A stretch of DNA of 64,000 bases. Origin: Candidatus Propionivibrio dominans. Its GTDB lineage: Bacteria; Pseudomonadota; Gammaproteobacteria; Burkholderiales; Rhodocyclaceae. The stretch is from positions 1 to 64,000 of the forward strand of contig JADJNC010000004.1 in assembly GCA_016709335.1 (NCBI GenBank), read 5' to 3'. Position numbers and translations under genes: made by a program. The notes beneath the pieces were generated by a model. The model ran no database searches. It saw only the letters and a list, made by a program, of their open reading frames with translations, and was not told where the DNA came from. Below are positions 33,820 to 43,522 of this stretch, one piece after another (within the stretch, counting starts at the first letter, position 1; each line of letters starts with the position of its first letter).

Positions 33820-34995
33820 TCACAACTCCATCGTGTCGGCAAAAGCCAGCGCCTGCATCTGCGCGCGGTTGAATTGCACGGCGTCCAGGCCGAGCATCCC
33901 CGCCTGTTCGGCAATGGCCATTCCGTCATCGCTCTCACTCGCTTTTGCCAATTCAAGGAAGGGAGCATACGCCCCGCCAATCCCGAGCAGGGCATCGCTG
34001 ATCGGCTCCGGCAGGCTCATTGACTCAAGCACCTTTTCCATGGTCACGCCGAGCAGTGCGTCAAGCATCGAGAAAGCGCCGGTAATGAACAGATTGTCAT
34101 ATTCCTGCGGCTCCACCAGGCCGTGCGCCAGCACTTCCATCAGCCACGCGCGGGTCAGCGCGGTGTGCATCAGCGCTGGCGCCATCGGATCCTTGCTCGC
34201 CGTGGCCAGCAGCAGTGACAGCCATTTATTGAGCTTGTTGTAGCCGAGGATGGTCACCGCATGACGGAAGGACTGGACCTCGCAGGACAAGCCGAAACCG
34301 GCCGAATTGATGTAGCGCAGAAGTTTATAGGAAAGAGCGACATCCTGTTTAAGTGCTGCTTCGATTTCCTTGACATCGGCATTCTTGCGCACCAGATTGA
34401 GAACGCGAACGATCTGCGCCTGCCCTGGGTTGAGCGCCTTGGCCGGAGCTTTTGTCGGATGGGTGAAAAACCAGCTCGCTGCGGCATTCACCCCGGCGTC
34501 GAGACAGGCCTGAAAGGCCGGTCCGTCATTGACGTTGAATGCGATACCGATACCATAGGGCTGCGTCTGTGTGGCCAGAATCCTCAGTTGCGCCGGCGTA
34601 TGGCGCTGCGCATCGAAGGCGATAAAGCGGAACGGCACAACGGCAGCCAGAGCGGCCTGCGACTGGGCATCGTAAACCAGACAAAGCGAGGATTGAGCCG
34701 CCTGCAAGGCGGCAATGAACGCATCGGCTCCCGGCTCCAGCAACGACGCTGAACGGACTTCGATGATGGCATTGGCCGGGACCTGCCATTCGAGCAAAGC
34801 CGCTGTGCAGGGCGCATCTCCGGAATTGATGAACACCAGTTTTTCACCCTGCGGCCAGAACTCGGTCAGAGCGCTCAAGGTATTGGCCGCATCCGTCATC
34901 GTTGCCCCGCCATCGAGGTGCAGCGTCAGTCGGGTAGCAATGATTTTGCTCTGGCGATTGACCAGGGGCTGGCGGGAAATATAGACGTCGGGCAT
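33820..34995 (-). CDS. HDOD signalling protein with degenerate EAL-like N-terminus
   Basis: This is a 391-residue cytoplasmic protein of the YuxH/CdgJ type. Residues 1-190 resemble an EAL domain (YISRQPLVNRQSKIIATRLT, then LVFINSGDAP, SLCLVYDAQSQAALAAVVPF and YGIGIAFNVND) but lack the catalytic EAL-Glu/DDF set, so it should not hydrolyse c-di-GMP. Residues 195-380 form the HDOD domain (KNADVKEIEAALKQDVALSY, LLRYINSAGFGLSCEVQSFR, HAVTILGYNKLNKWLSL), an HD-like fold without metal ligands. It begins six bases after the reductase gene stop, so they form an operon. A regulatory role in motility or stress is inferred from the family. Confidence 0.85.
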   Translation of the reverse strand: MPDVYISRQPLVNRQSKIIATRLTLHLDGGATMTDAANTLSALTEFWPQGEKLVFINSGDAPCTAALLEWQVPANAIIEVRSASLLEPGADAFIAALQAAQSSLCLVYDAQSQAALAAVVPFRFIAFDAQRHTPAQLRILATQTQPYGIGIAFNVNDGPAFQACLDAGVNAAASWFFTHPTKAPAKALNPGQAQIVRVLNLVRKNADVKEIEAALKQDVALSYKLLRYINSAGFGLSCEVQSFRHAVTILGYNKLNKWLSLLLATASKDPMAPALMHTALTRAWLMEVLAHGLVEPQEYDNLFITGAFSMLDALLGVTMEKVLESMSLPEPISDALLGIGGAYAPFLELAKASESDDGMAIAEQAGMLGLDAVQFNRAQMQALAFADTMEL

Positions 34996-35000
34996 GGCGA

Positions 35001-36068
35001 TCAACCTGCAATGATTGAGGGGGGCTTGGCCGGACTCAGTGCGCTGCTCGCGTCATCGTTGGCATATTCGAAGGAATCGGCGAAAAATTCGTTTTCCGGC
35101 AGTTTGCATTGTCCGACAAAATCCCGTCGGGCGGCAGCCACCATTGCCGGCGAACCGCAAACATACACCTGATGAGCGGAAAGATCAGGAAAATCCTGCA
35201 TGGCCGCCGCATGCACGAATCCGATTCGCCCGCTCCACTTTTCACATTGAGGCGTATCGGACAGTACCGGAACGAAGCGGATGGCGTGGTGCTCGAGCGC
35301 CCACCTTTCGGCCACGGATAAAAGGTAGAGATCGGGTCGTTCGCGACCGCCCCAGTAGATATCCATTGAGCGGGTCGAATTCTCAGCAATGGCATGTTCG
35401 ACAATGGCCTTGATCGGCGCGAAACCGGTTCCACCGGCCACCAGCAGCATCGGCTTTGCAGAATCCTCGCGCAGGAAGAAATTGCCGTGCGGCCCGTTCA
35501 GGCGCAGGATGTCGCGCTCCTTCATGGTGTTGAACACGTGATCGGTAAACTGTCCGCCCGGCGCATGCCGGATATGCAGTTGCAGGCATGCATCGTCGTG
35601 CGGCGCATTGGCCAGAGAAAACGCCCGACGCCGGCCGTCCTTGATCAGAATCTCGATATATTGACCGGCGAAAAACTGAAGCCGCTCAGTAGCCGGCAGC
35701 TTGAGTTCGACGATCATCACATCGTGCGCTGCGCGAGTAAGTTTCTGCACCCGCGCTGGCAGGGTCTTCACCGGAACCTCCTGTGCAGAGCGCAGTTCCC
35801 TGCTCTCGATGGTCAGGTCGCCTTGTGCCCTGGCGCAGCAGAAAAGAGCCCATCCTGCGTTGCGATCAGCCTCGCTCAGTGTATCTATCGAAGCTTTGCC
35901 ATGATCAACATGCCCACTCAACACTTTCCCGCGACAGGCCCCACAGGCGCCGTCGCGACAGCCGTAAGGCAGCATCAGGCCCTGGCGCAGTGCCGCGTCG
36001 AGTATGGACTCGCCCGCCTCGGCCTGAATGACATGCTGGCTCGGCTGAACGCTGATCTTGAACCCCAT
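35001..36068 (-). CDS. Ferredoxin-NAD(P)H oxidoreductase (2Fe-2S plus FAD; CDP-6-deoxyglucoseen reductase type)
   Basis: This is a 355-residue electron-transfer flavoprotein. The N-terminal plant-type ferredoxin domain has its cluster motif in LPYGCRDGACGACRGKVLSG and the fourth Cys in GWALFCCARAQGD. The FAD domain has RRRAFSLANAPHD (RxxS motif), and the NAD domain has MLLVAGGTGFAPIKAIVEHA and HQVYVCGSPAMVAAARRDFV. The start is ATG 36068 (MGFKISVQPSQHVIQAEAGE) with GGGAG upstream; the frame open further upstream is spurious. Similar proteins (Asc/Ubi-type reductases) serve sugar-deoxygenation or hydroxylase systems. The partner here is unknown. Confidence 0.88.
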   Translation of the reverse strand: MGFKISVQPSQHVIQAEAGESILDAALRQGLMLPYGCRDGACGACRGKVLSGHVDHGKASIDTLSEADRNAGWALFCCARAQGDLTIESRELRSAQEVPVKTLPARVQKLTRAAHDVMIVELKLPATERLQFFAGQYIEILIKDGRRRAFSLANAPHDDACLQLHIRHAPGGQFTDHVFNTMKERDILRLNGPHGNFFLREDSAKPMLLVAGGTGFAPIKAIVEHAIAENSTRSMDIYWGGRERPDLYLLSVAERWALEHHAIRFVPVLSDTPQCEKWSGRIGFVHAAAMQDFPDLSAHQVYVCGSPAMVAAARRDFVGQCKLPENEFFADSFEYANDDASSALSPAKPPSIIAG

Positions 36069-36184
36069 CGAATCTCCCTGAAGGTTTGCGTGGCATTTCT
36101 TCTGCAATCCTCTGTCCTTCTTGTTTTCTCTCTGCGTTCCCTGCGTTAATGCGGTTTTCTTGATGAATCCGGTAAAATTGCGCC

Positions 36185-37066
36185 GTGCAAAAACTTCTGA
36201 TCGTCGGCTGCGGTGATGTGGCTCGCCGAACCTTGCCCCGTCTGCTCGGCCATTATCGGGTCTTCGCCCTGCTGCGTGACCCGACGCAGTTCGCCTTCTG
36301 GCGATCCAGAGGCGCCCGCCCCCTCCTTGCCGATCTTGATCGTGCCGCCAGCTTGCGGCGCATTGGCGGTCTGGCCGACATCGTGCTGCATTTTGCGCCA
36401 CCTCCCGAGCGCGGCGCCGTCGATACCCGCACGCGCAGGCTGCTGGCGGCGCTGACTCGGGGTAAAAGTTTACCACAGCGACTCGTTTACATCAGTACCA
36501 GCGGCGTTTATGGCGACTGTGCCGGAGCGTACATCGACGAAACGCGGCCACTGCGCCCGACCAGCGCCCGCGCCACGCGTCGTGTCGATGCCGAACGCCA
36601 GTTGCGACGCTTTGGCTTGCGCAACGGCGTTTGCGTCAGCATCCTGCGTGCACCCGGCATCTACGCTGCCGAGCGTCTGCCGATCGAACGTCTGCAAAAG
36701 GGCGCCAGCGCGCTGAACGTTGAAGACGATGTGTTCACCAATCACATCCATGCTGACGACCTGGCCATGCTGACCTGCGCGGCGCTGCGTTTCGGACGCG
36801 CCAACCGCTGCTACAACGCCAGCGACGACTCCGTGCTGAAGATGGGAGACTACTTTGACCTTGTCGCCGAGCGCTTCGGCCTGCCGCGCGCACCGCGCAT
36901 CTCGCGCAGCGAAGCGCAACAAAAGATGTCACCCCTGCAACTGTCTTTCATGAGCGAATCGCGCCGGCTCGACAACCGCCGCATCAAAAAGGAACTCCGG
37001 GCAAAATTGCGCTACCCGCTGGTTGCCGATGGCGTGAACGCGGCCTGGCAAGAAAGGAAACTGTGA
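36185..37066 (+). CDS. NAD-dependent epimerase/dehydratase-type SDR
   Basis: This is a 293-residue Rossmann-fold protein. The N-terminal LLIVGCGDVARRTLPRLLGH carries a GxGxxA-type nucleotide loop. The middle has RLVYISTSGVYGDCAGAYID, the YISTSGVYG active-site region common to extended SDRs, and NHIHADDLAMLTCAAL near the end. The catalytic Tyr-x3-Lys pattern is not obvious, as in YeeZ-like members. The start is a GTG at 36185. It overlaps the next gene by one base, so they are co-transcribed. Confidence 0.82.
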   Translation: MQKLLIVGCGDVARRTLPRLLGHYRVFALLRDPTQFAFWRSRGARPLLADLDRAASLRRIGGLADIVLHFAPPPERGAVDTRTRRLLAALTRGKSLPQRLVYISTSGVYGDCAGAYIDETRPLRPTSARATRRVDAERQLRRFGLRNGVCVSILRAPGIYAAERLPIERLQKGASALNVEDDVFTNHIHADDLAMLTCAALRFGRANRCYNASDDSVLKMGDYFDLVAERFGLPRAPRISRSEAQQKMSPLQLSFMSESRRLDNRRIKKELRAKLRYPLVADGVNAAWQERKL

Positions 37067-37488
37067 TGGATTACCTTATCGTCAAAGCGCTGCATATCGT
37101 GCTGGTCGTCAGCTGGTTTGCCGGCCTCTTTTACCTGCCGCGCCTGTTCGTCAACCTGGCGATGGTGCCGCCCGAAAGCACCGCCGAGCGCGAGCGCTTG
37201 TTGCTGATGGCCGGCAAGCTCTATCGTTTCATGACACCGATCGGTTACCTGGCCATTGCTCTCGGCCTCTGGCTGTGGTTGGGCTTTGGCATTTCAGGCG
37301 GCTGGCTGCACGTCAAGACGACGCTGGTGGCCGGCCTCGTTGCCTATAATCTTTATTGCCGAAAGCTGTTGCACGATTTCCAGGCCGGGCATAACACGCA
37401 CAGCCACGTCTGGTTCCGCTGGTTCAACGAAGTTCCGGTGATTGTTCTGCTCATCGTGACCTTGCTCGTGATTCTCAAACCTTTCTAG
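37066..37488 (+). CDS. HemJ/CopD-like membrane protein (UPF0093)
   Basis: This is a 140-residue protein with four membrane helices and the His-rich motifs of HemJ: YLIVKALHIVLVVSWFAGLF, YLPRLFVNLAM, YRFMTPIGYLAIALGLWLW and WLHVKTTLVAGLVAYNLYCR. HemJ is a heme-binding protoporphyrinogen IX oxidase in bacteria without HemG or HemY. The name CopD is often given to this family. The ATG at 37066 overlaps the previous stop, and an AAGGAAAC lies upstream. Confidence 0.85.
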   Translation: MDYLIVKALHIVLVVSWFAGLFYLPRLFVNLAMVPPESTAERERLLLMAGKLYRFMTPIGYLAIALGLWLWLGFGISGGWLHVKTTLVAGLVAYNLYCRKLLHDFQAGHNTHSHVWFRWFNEVPVIVLLIVTLLVILKPF

Positions 37489-37497
37489 GACACCGCT

Positions 37498-38649
37498 TTG
37501 GAAACGTTTTTCGCCACTTGTCCGCGTGGTCTTGAACCCCTGCTTGCGGAAGACCTCGTTGCCGCAGGCGTCAGCGATCCGAAAACGATTCCGGGCGGTG
37601 TGCATTTTGTCGCCGACTGGCCAACCTGCTATGCCGCCAACCTGCATTCGCGTATCGCCACCCGCATCCTGTGGCGTGTCGCCCATGGCCGCTACGCCAG
37701 GGAAGACGACATCTACCGCCTGGCGCTCGAAACGCCCTGGCCGGCCTGGTTCAGCGTCGGGCAGACGATCCGCGTCGATGTCACGGCGGTCAAGAGTCCG
37801 CTCAAGAGCCTTGAGTTCATTACCCTGCGCATCAAGGACGCGATTTGCGACCGCTTTCGTGCCGATACCGGCAAACGCCCCAGTGTCGACACACGCGAGC
37901 CGGACGTTCGTATCCACGGCTTCATATCCGCCGCCGAATGCACGCTCTATATCGACACCTCGGGTGCGCCGCTCTACCAGCGCGGGCTACGCCAGAAGAC
38001 GGTGGAAGCGCCACTGAAGGAGAATGTGGCTGCCGGCATCCTGCGCCTCTCGGGCTGGCAACCCGGTACGCCCCTGCTCGACCCGATGTGCGGAAGCGGC
38101 ACCTTTCTGCTTGAAGCGGCGCAGATGGCGCTCAACATCGCTCCAGGTGCCGGACGCGACTTCGGTTTCCAGCGCCTGAAAAACTTCCAGCTTGAGCCGT
38201 GGAAAGACCAGCTTGACGCCGCCATGGACGCCGAGAAACCGGCGGCCAATGCCCGGATCTACGGCAGCGACAGTTCGCCGGTCGCCGTACGTGCTTCGCT
38301 GGCCAACCTCGACCGCGCCGGGCTGTTGCCCGCCGTCACGCTGAGTTCGGGCGATATACTGACCATCGAAGCCCCGGAGAATGATGGCCGCAGCCCCGGC
38401 ATCATGGTTGCCAACCCGCCCTACGGCGAGCGCCTGTCGGAACAGGACGAACTGGCCGCCTTCTACCCGCCCCTGGGCAGCGCGCTCAAGCGCCATTTCG
38501 CCGGATGGAACTGTTATCTGCTGAGCGCCGACATGCGCCTGCCCAAGCTGATGCGCCTGACGCCAAGTAAAAAGACACTACTCTTCAACGGCGCCATCGA
38601 ATGTCGCTTGTTCGAGTTCAGGATGGTGGCGGGTAGCAACCGGCGCTGA
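37498..38649 (+). CDS. THUMP-domain class I SAM-dependent RNA methyltransferase (RlmL-N/YpsC type)
   Basis: This 383-residue cytoplasmic enzyme has an N-terminal THUMP-type RNA-binding region (RGLEPLLAEDLVAAGVSDPK, then LHSRIATRILWRVA) and a catalytic domain typical of 23S rRNA guanine-N2 methyltransferases. Motif I is PLLDPMCGSGTFLLEAAQMA, and the catalytic NPPYGERLSEQDELAAFY supplies the NPPY motif. LPKLMRLTPSKKTLLFNGAI near the end is also family-typical. The start is a TTG at 37498, ten bases after the HemJ-like stop. Confidence 0.9.
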   Translation: METFFATCPRGLEPLLAEDLVAAGVSDPKTIPGGVHFVADWPTCYAANLHSRIATRILWRVAHGRYAREDDIYRLALETPWPAWFSVGQTIRVDVTAVKSPLKSLEFITLRIKDAICDRFRADTGKRPSVDTREPDVRIHGFISAAECTLYIDTSGAPLYQRGLRQKTVEAPLKENVAAGILRLSGWQPGTPLLDPMCGSGTFLLEAAQMALNIAPGAGRDFGFQRLKNFQLEPWKDQLDAAMDAEKPAANARIYGSDSSPVAVRASLANLDRAGLLPAVTLSSGDILTIEAPENDGRSPGIMVANPPYGERLSEQDELAAFYPPLGSALKRHFAGWNCYLLSADMRLPKLMRLTPSKKTLLFNGAIECRLFEFRMVAGSNRR

Positions 38650-38802
38650 GCGGAATCCATGAACCGGCCTGCGCGGCAGGCAGGATCGGCATCTGCAAGG
38701 AGACTGCGGTGAGATTGAGCTAGCAGCCTGCTGCTCCAGGACTGGCTGTTGCTCAGCGTTGCCGTTTGCCGGTGCAATGATGGCGCAGGCCTTAGCCACC
38801 CT

Positions 38803-39387
38803 TCAACTGGCCGCATGCAGCAATTTTTTAAGATCGCTGACAATGGCGTCGACGGACGCATCATCCTTGACATAAAGCCGGATTTTCCCGGCCGGGTCGA
38901 AGACGTAGGCGCCTGCCGAGTGGTCGATCACATACCCCATGCCCGCGCTGCCCTTGCTGCGGGCAAAAAACACCTTGAATTCCCGTGCCGCTGCTTCGGT
39001 AGCCGCCATGTCGCCGTAGAGGCCGATGAACGAGGGGTTGAACCACGGCACATAGGCAGCGAGCTTTTCAGGGGTATCACGCTCCGGGTCAACCGTGACG
39101 AAGAGCACCTGCACGCGGTCGGCGTCGCTGCCAAGCTGCTTCATCACCTCCGCAAAGCGCGCCAGCGTCGTCGGGCAGACATCCGGGCAGGACGTGTAAC
39201 CGAAAAAGATGACCACCGACTTGCCCTGAAAGTCGGCCAGCGATGTCGGTTTCCCGTGATGATCCTTGAGTGCCAGCGAACGTCCGAACTCTGCTCCGCT
39301 GATGTCGGTGTTGCGGAAAGCCGGCGGCGTTCGCTCGCTGCAGCTGGCCAGGCCAAAGAAAAGAATCAGTACGAAAACCCGCCACAT
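38803..39387 (-). CDS. SCO1/SenC copper chaperone lipoprotein
   Basis: This is a 194-residue protein that delivers copper to the CuA centre of cytochrome oxidase. The start ATG 39387 gives a lipoprotein signal (VFVLILFFGLASCSER), so the mature protein is anchored in the periplasm. The thioredoxin-like fold carries the copper ligands in FFGYTSCPDVCPTTLARF (CPDVC) and the distant His in YVIDHSAGAYVFDP. It is divergent from ctaC (102 bases between starts), so the two probably share a regulatory region. Confidence 0.92.
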   Translation of the reverse strand: MWRVFVLILFFGLASCSERTPPAFRNTDISGAEFGRSLALKDHHGKPTSLADFQGKSVVIFFGYTSCPDVCPTTLARFAEVMKQLGSDADRVQVLFVTVDPERDTPEKLAAYVPWFNPSFIGLYGDMAATEAAAREFKVFFARSKGSAGMGYVIDHSAGAYVFDPAGKIRLYVKDDASVDAIVSDLKKLLHAAS

Positions 39388-39488
39388 GGTTGACCTCAAA
39401 TCAAATGCAGAACGTCGATGAATTTTTATTACATATGTGGCAGAATGTCGCACCATTGGTAATTCTAAAAAGTATGGGAGGAATTAAC

Positions 39489-40649
39489 TTGAGCATACCA
39501 AAATACCGCGACCAGCGTGCCGGACATTCCTGTTGGGCACGGACCACTAGCTCCCTGTTTGCCCTGTTTGCCAGGCTGGTTCCGGCACTGGCCCGCGCTG
39601 ACTTTGCGCTGAATCTGCCGACACCGGCTTCCGGCCTGGCTCAGGATATATATGACCTGCACACCCTGATCCTCTGGATTTGCTTCGCGATTGTGCTCGT
39701 TGTCTATCTACCGATGGCCATTGCCATTCTCAAACACCGCAAGTCTGCCGACCATCAGCCGGCAAAATTCCACGACAACCTCACTGTAGAAATCATCTGG
39801 ACCGTCATCCCCATACTGATCCTGCTTGGCATGGCCTGGCCAGCAACGAAGCTGGTGGCGTCGATGAAGGATACCAGCAAGTCGGACCTGACCATCAAGG
39901 TTACCGGTTACCAGTGGAAATGGGAATACGAATACCTCGGCGACGACATCCGTTTCATGAGCAATTCCTCAACGCCAAAGGAACAGATCGACGGTGAACA
40001 GCCCAAGGGAGAGCACTATCTTCTTGAAGTTGACCGCCCGCTCGTGGTACCTGCCGGGCAGAAGGTTCGCCTGGTGTTGACTTCCAGCGATGTGATTCAC
40101 GCGTGGTGGGTTCCCGCCTTTGGCGTCAAGCAGGACGCCATACCCGGTTTCATCCGCGACACCTGGTTCAAGGTCGACCAGCCGGGCACTTATCGGGGCC
40201 AGTGCGCCGAATTGTGCGGCGTTGGCCACGGCTTCATGCCAGTAGTCGTGGAGGTGGTAAGCCCCGAGAAATTCGCCGTCTGGAAGCAGGAGCAGAAAGC
40301 CCTGGTCGCCGCTGCGGCCGCCAACGCGGGCAAGACGTACCAGATGGCTGAGTTGCAATCGCTCGGGGAAAAGGTTTACACCGCGAATTGCGCGGCCTGC
40401 CACCAGGCCAACGGCGTGGGAATTCCTGGCGCTTTTCCTGCCCTCAGCGGTTCAAAGATCGCCACCGGCGAAGTTGCGGGACATATCGACATTATTCTCA
40501 ATGGCAAACCGCCTACGGCCATGGCCGCCTTCGGCAAGCAATTGTCCGATCTTGATATCGCCGCAGTCGTCACCTATGAACGCAATAAATGGGACAACAA
40601 GACGGGTGATCTGGTCCAGCCGGCGGACGTCGCCGCCCGGCGCAAGTAA
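39489..40649 (+). CDS. ctaC: Cytochrome c oxidase subunit II with fused cytochrome c domain (CtaC/CoxB)
   Basis: This 386-residue subunit has a signal or anchor region, two transmembrane helices ([20 protein letters not shown] and [20 protein letters not shown]), and a periplasmic cupredoxin domain with CuA ligands in VIHAWWVP and [20 protein letters not shown]-terminal cytochrome c domain has CAACH, as in caa3-type oxidases. I chose TTG 39489 because GGGAGG lies seven bases upstream; an in-frame ATG at 39474 overlaps that ribosome site. It starts the ctaC-ctaD-ctaE operon. Confidence 0.93.
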   Translation: MSIPKYRDQRAGHSCWARTTSSLFALFARLVPALARADFALNLPTPASGLAQDIYDLHTLILWICFAIVLVVYLPMAIAILKHRKSADHQPAKFHDNLTVEIIWTVIPILILLGMAWPATKLVASMKDTSKSDLTIKVTGYQWKWEYEYLGDDIRFMSNSSTPKEQIDGEQPKGEHYLLEVDRPLVVPAGQKVRLVLTSSDVIHAWWVPAFGVKQDAIPGFIRDTWFKVDQPGTYRGQCAELCGVGHGFMPVVVEVVSPEKFAVWKQEQKALVAAAAANAGKTYQMAELQSLGEKVYTANCAACHQANGVGIPGAFPALSGSKIATGEVAGHIDIILNGKPPTAMAAFGKQLSDLDIAAVVTYERNKWDNKTGDLVQPADVAARRK

Positions 40650-40663
40650 GAAGGAGTCTGAAA

Positions 40664-42256
40664 ATGAATACAACGACTGTTAACGATACCGCTGGTCACC
40701 ACGATCACGACCACGATCACGCCCCTGCAGGTTTGATGCGCTGGCTGACCAGTACCAACCACAAGGACATCGGTACGCTGTACTTGTGGTTCAGTCTGTT
40801 CATGTTCTTCTTCGCTGGCGCCTTGGCCATGCTGATACGTGCCGAACTGTTCCAGCCCGGCCTGCAATATGTCCAGCCCGCCGTCTTCAACCAGCTCACC
40901 ACGATGCACGGCCTGATCATGATTTTCGGGGCCATCATGCCCTCGCTCGTCGGTTTCGCCAACTGGCAGGTGCCGCTGATGATCGGCGCCCCCGACATGG
41001 CTTTCCCACGCCTCAACAACTGGAGTTTCTGGCTGCTGCCGGCGGCAGGCACGCTCCTCATCGCTACATTCTTCGTTCCTGGCGGCGCGATTTCCGGCGG
41101 CTGGACAATGTATCCTCCGCTCTACATGCAGGGTGGCATTGCCTATGACATATCCATTCTGGCTGTGCACATCCTGGGCGTCTCGTCGATCATGGGAGCG
41201 ATCAACATCATCGTCACCATACTCAACATGCGTGCTCCGGGAATGACCTTGATGAAAATGCCCCTGTTCGTCTGGACCTGGCTGATTACGGCCTTCCTGC
41301 TGGTGGCCGTTATGCCGGTACTGGCCTGCGCGATCACCATGCTGCTGACAGACCGTAATTTCGGCACGCATTTCTTTGACGCTGCCGGTGGCGGCGACCC
41401 GGTCATGTTCCAGCACGTTTTCTGGTTCTTCGGCCACCCCGAGGTGTACATCATGATCCTGCCGGCCTTCGGCATTGTCTCGACCATTCTCCCGACCTTT
41501 GCCCGCAAGCCGCTGTTCGGCTATGTATCGATGGTTTATGCGGTGGCCTCGATCGCTTTCCTTTCCTTTATCGTCTGGGCGCACCACATGTTCACCACCG
41601 GCATGCCGCTTGGCGGGCAGCTCTTCTTCATGTACACCACTATGCTGATCGCGATTCCCACGGGAATCAAGGTTTTCAACTGGGTAGCGACCCTGTGGCG
41701 CGGCTCGATCAGTTTCGAAACACCAATGCTGTTTTCCCTGGCTTTTGTCATCCTGTTTACCATCGGCGGCTTCAGCGGGCTGGTGCTGGCTCTGGTACCC
41801 GTGGATATCCAGTTGCAGGACACCTATTACGTGGTGGCCCACTTCCACTACGTACTTTTCTCGGGTTCGGCAATGGCCATCATGGCCGGCGTATATTACT
41901 GGCTACCAAAATGGACCGGCCATATGTACGATGAAAAACTGGGCAAGCTGCATTTCTGGCTGACCGCCATTGCCTTCAACATCACTTTCTTCCCGATGCA
42001 CTTTCTCGGTCTGGCCGGGATGCCGAGGCGCATTCCCGACTATGCGCTGCAGTTCGCCGACTTCAATGCGATTGCCAGCGTTGGCGGCTTGCTTCTTGGT
42101 GCCAGTCAACTGCTGTTCCTGTACATTGTGGTTAAATGTGCGCGCGGCGGTGCACCGGCCGGCGACCAGCCATGGGAAGGCGCTGACACCCTGGAGTGGA
42201 CACTGTCCTCACCACCGCCTTACCACTCGTTCGTCACCCCACCGCTCGTGAAGTAG
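40664..42256 (+). CDS. ctaD: Cytochrome c oxidase subunit I (CtaD/CoxA)
   Basis: This 530-residue catalytic subunit has 12 membrane helices. Heme and CuB ligands are visible: [15 protein letters not shown] (heme a His), [17 protein letters not shown] with the CuB His and cross-linked Tyr, [11 protein letters not shown] (two CuB His) and [20 protein letters not shown] (heme a3/a His). The N-terminus has an unusual His/Asp stretch ([14 protein letters not shown]) that could bind metal. An AAGGAG precedes the ATG. It reduces oxygen to water while pumping protons. Confidence 0.97.
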   Translation: MNTTTVNDTAGHHDHDHDHAPAGLMRWLTSTNHKDIGTLYLWFSLFMFFFAGALAMLIRAELFQPGLQYVQPAVFNQLTTMHGLIMIFGAIMPSLVGFANWQVPLMIGAPDMAFPRLNNWSFWLLPAAGTLLIATFFVPGGAISGGWTMYPPLYMQGGIAYDISILAVHILGVSSIMGAINIIVTILNMRAPGMTLMKMPLFVWTWLITAFLLVAVMPVLACAITMLLTDRNFGTHFFDAAGGGDPVMFQHVFWFFGHPEVYIMILPAFGIVSTILPTFARKPLFGYVSMVYAVASIAFLSFIVWAHHMFTTGMPLGGQLFFMYTTMLIAIPTGIKVFNWVATLWRGSISFETPMLFSLAFVILFTIGGFSGLVLALVPVDIQLQDTYYVVAHFHYVLFSGSAMAIMAGVYYWLPKWTGHMYDEKLGKLHFWLTAIAFNITFFPMHFLGLAGMPRRIPDYALQFADFNAIASVGGLLLGASQLLFLYIVVKCARGGAPAGDQPWEGADTLEWTLSSPPPYHSFVTPPLVK

Positions 42257-42272
42257 GCAAGGGAGATCAATC

Positions 42273-43106
42273 ATGCAAACACATACCAACAACGCCTATT
42301 ACGTACCGCCACCCTCGATCTGGCCGCTGGTTGGCTCGATCGCCCTGCTCACGCTGGCTACCGGCTTTGCTCTTTTGCTCAACAAGACGGCTGCCGGCCC
42401 CTATGTCATGGCCCTCGGCGCCGGGATTCTGCTCTTCATGCTGTTCGGCTGGTTCGGCAATGTGATCAGTGAAAGCCTGGCTGGCAAGTATGCGGGTCAG
42501 GAAGACGCGTCGTTTCGTTGGGGCATGATGTGGTTCATTTTTTCCGAGGTCATGTTCTTTGCCGGCTTCTTTGGTGCACTTTTCTATGTCCGCAATATCG
42601 GGGTGCCGATGCTGGCAGACGCTCAGAGCTTGTGGCCGGGCTTCGCTGCGGCTTGGCCAACAGCCGGTCCGGGCTTGAAAACTGAAATCATGCCGGTTCA
42701 CGCCTGGGGCATACCGGCGCTCAATACCTTGATCCTTTTGACATCCGGAGTCACCTTGACCTGGGCGCACTGGGGTCTCCAGAAAGGCAAGCAATCTCAG
42801 CTCAAGCTGGGGCTGGCAATGACCATCGCCCTGGGCATCCTGTTCATCGGCCTGCAGTGGTATGAATATGTTGTTTTGGATTTCACGCTCCGCGACGGGA
42901 TCTTCGGCGCCACCTTTTTCATGCTGACCGGTTTCCATGGCTTCCATGTGATCTTGGGTACAGTCATGCTGATTGTCATATTGTTTCGTTCGCTGGCCGG
43001 CCACTTCAAGCCAGAACGGCATTTTGCCTTCGAGGCGGTCGCCTGGTACTGGCACTTTGTGGACGTGGTCTGGCTGCTACTGTTCGTTTTTGTCTATATT
43101 CTGTAG
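42273..43106 (+). CDS. ctaE: Cytochrome c oxidase subunit III (CtaE/CoxC)
   Basis: This is a 277-residue subunit with seven membrane helices. Landmarks are YYVPPPSIWPLVGSIALLTL, FRWGMMWFIFSEVMFFAGFF, NTLILLTSGVTLTWAHWGL and GFHGFHVILGTVMLIVILFR. It ends WYWHFVDVVWLLLFVFVYIL. It stabilises the catalytic core. A GGGAGA ribosome site precedes the ATG. Placing subunit III directly after subunit I, before ctaG, differs from the common beta order (ctaD-ctaG-ctaE). Confidence 0.96.
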   Translation: MQTHTNNAYYVPPPSIWPLVGSIALLTLATGFALLLNKTAAGPYVMALGAGILLFMLFGWFGNVISESLAGKYAGQEDASFRWGMMWFIFSEVMFFAGFFGALFYVRNIGVPMLADAQSLWPGFAAAWPTAGPGLKTEIMPVHAWGIPALNTLILLTSGVTLTWAHWGLQKGKQSQLKLGLAMTIALGILFIGLQWYEYVVLDFTLRDGIFGATFFMLTGFHGFHVILGTVMLIVILFRSLAGHFKPERHFAFEAVAWYWHFVDVVWLLLFVFVYIL

Positions 43107-43153
43107 TTATCAGAAATAAACTTCACTTGAAATGACTCACCGGAGAACCTGTC

Positions 43154-43522
43154 TTGAGGATGCATAACAGTTATATGATCTTTGTTAGCGCCCTCTTTGC
43201 GGTGGTGTTTGTGATCATGATTATTTCACTGGTCAAGCACCGCAAGACTTGCGGTCTTCTGGCTGCAAAGTTCTCCGGGCCGACCGGAACAGTGCAATGG
43301 CTATGGGCTCTGGTCCCATTCGTCATCCTGGCCTGCATTGACGTGGCGCTGATCAACCTTCCTGATGATCGCACCTCGTCAGCACCGAAAAAGATTGAAC
43401 TGGCGGTTGCTCAAGACCTGCCATCCAGCTTGCCGGAAATGGCGAACAACACGCCTGCTACAGGCTCTGAAATCAACAAGGACAAATCAAGCGCAACGAA
43501 CAGGTCGCAGGCACTCCGATGA
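43154..43522 (+). CDS. Small two-helix protein resembling the membrane hairpin of oxidase subunit II
   Basis: This is a 122-residue protein in the oxidase operon. Residues 8-30 form one helix (YMIFVSALFAVVFVIMIISL), followed by VKHRKTCGLLAAKFSGP and a second helix (WLWALVPFVILACIDVALI). The KHRK, AKF, W-x3-P and FVIL spacing parallels subunit II of the same operon ([13 protein letters not shown], then [12 protein letters not shown]), so it looks like a paralogue of the membrane hairpin without the CuA domain. The tail is Ser/Thr-rich and disordered. The start is TTG 43154, eight bases after GGAG; an ATG lies at 43160. The role is unknown; it may be an accessory or assembly factor. Confidence 0.7.
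   Translation: MRMHNSYMIFVSALFAVVFVIMIISLVKHRKTCGLLAAKFSGPTGTVQWLWALVPFVILACIDVALINLPDDRTSSAPKKIELAVAQDLPSSLPEMANNTPATGSEINKDKSSATNRSQALR

Noticed and set aside
38700..38735. CTAGCAGCCTG near 38720 as a second MITE end
   Set aside because: Only 11 bases match and no inverted partner lies nearby; likely chance.
40574..41848. 424-codon minus-strand frame opposite ctaD
   Set aside because: Shadow of a highly conserved oxidase subunit; Glu/Gln/His-rich and without a plausible start context.
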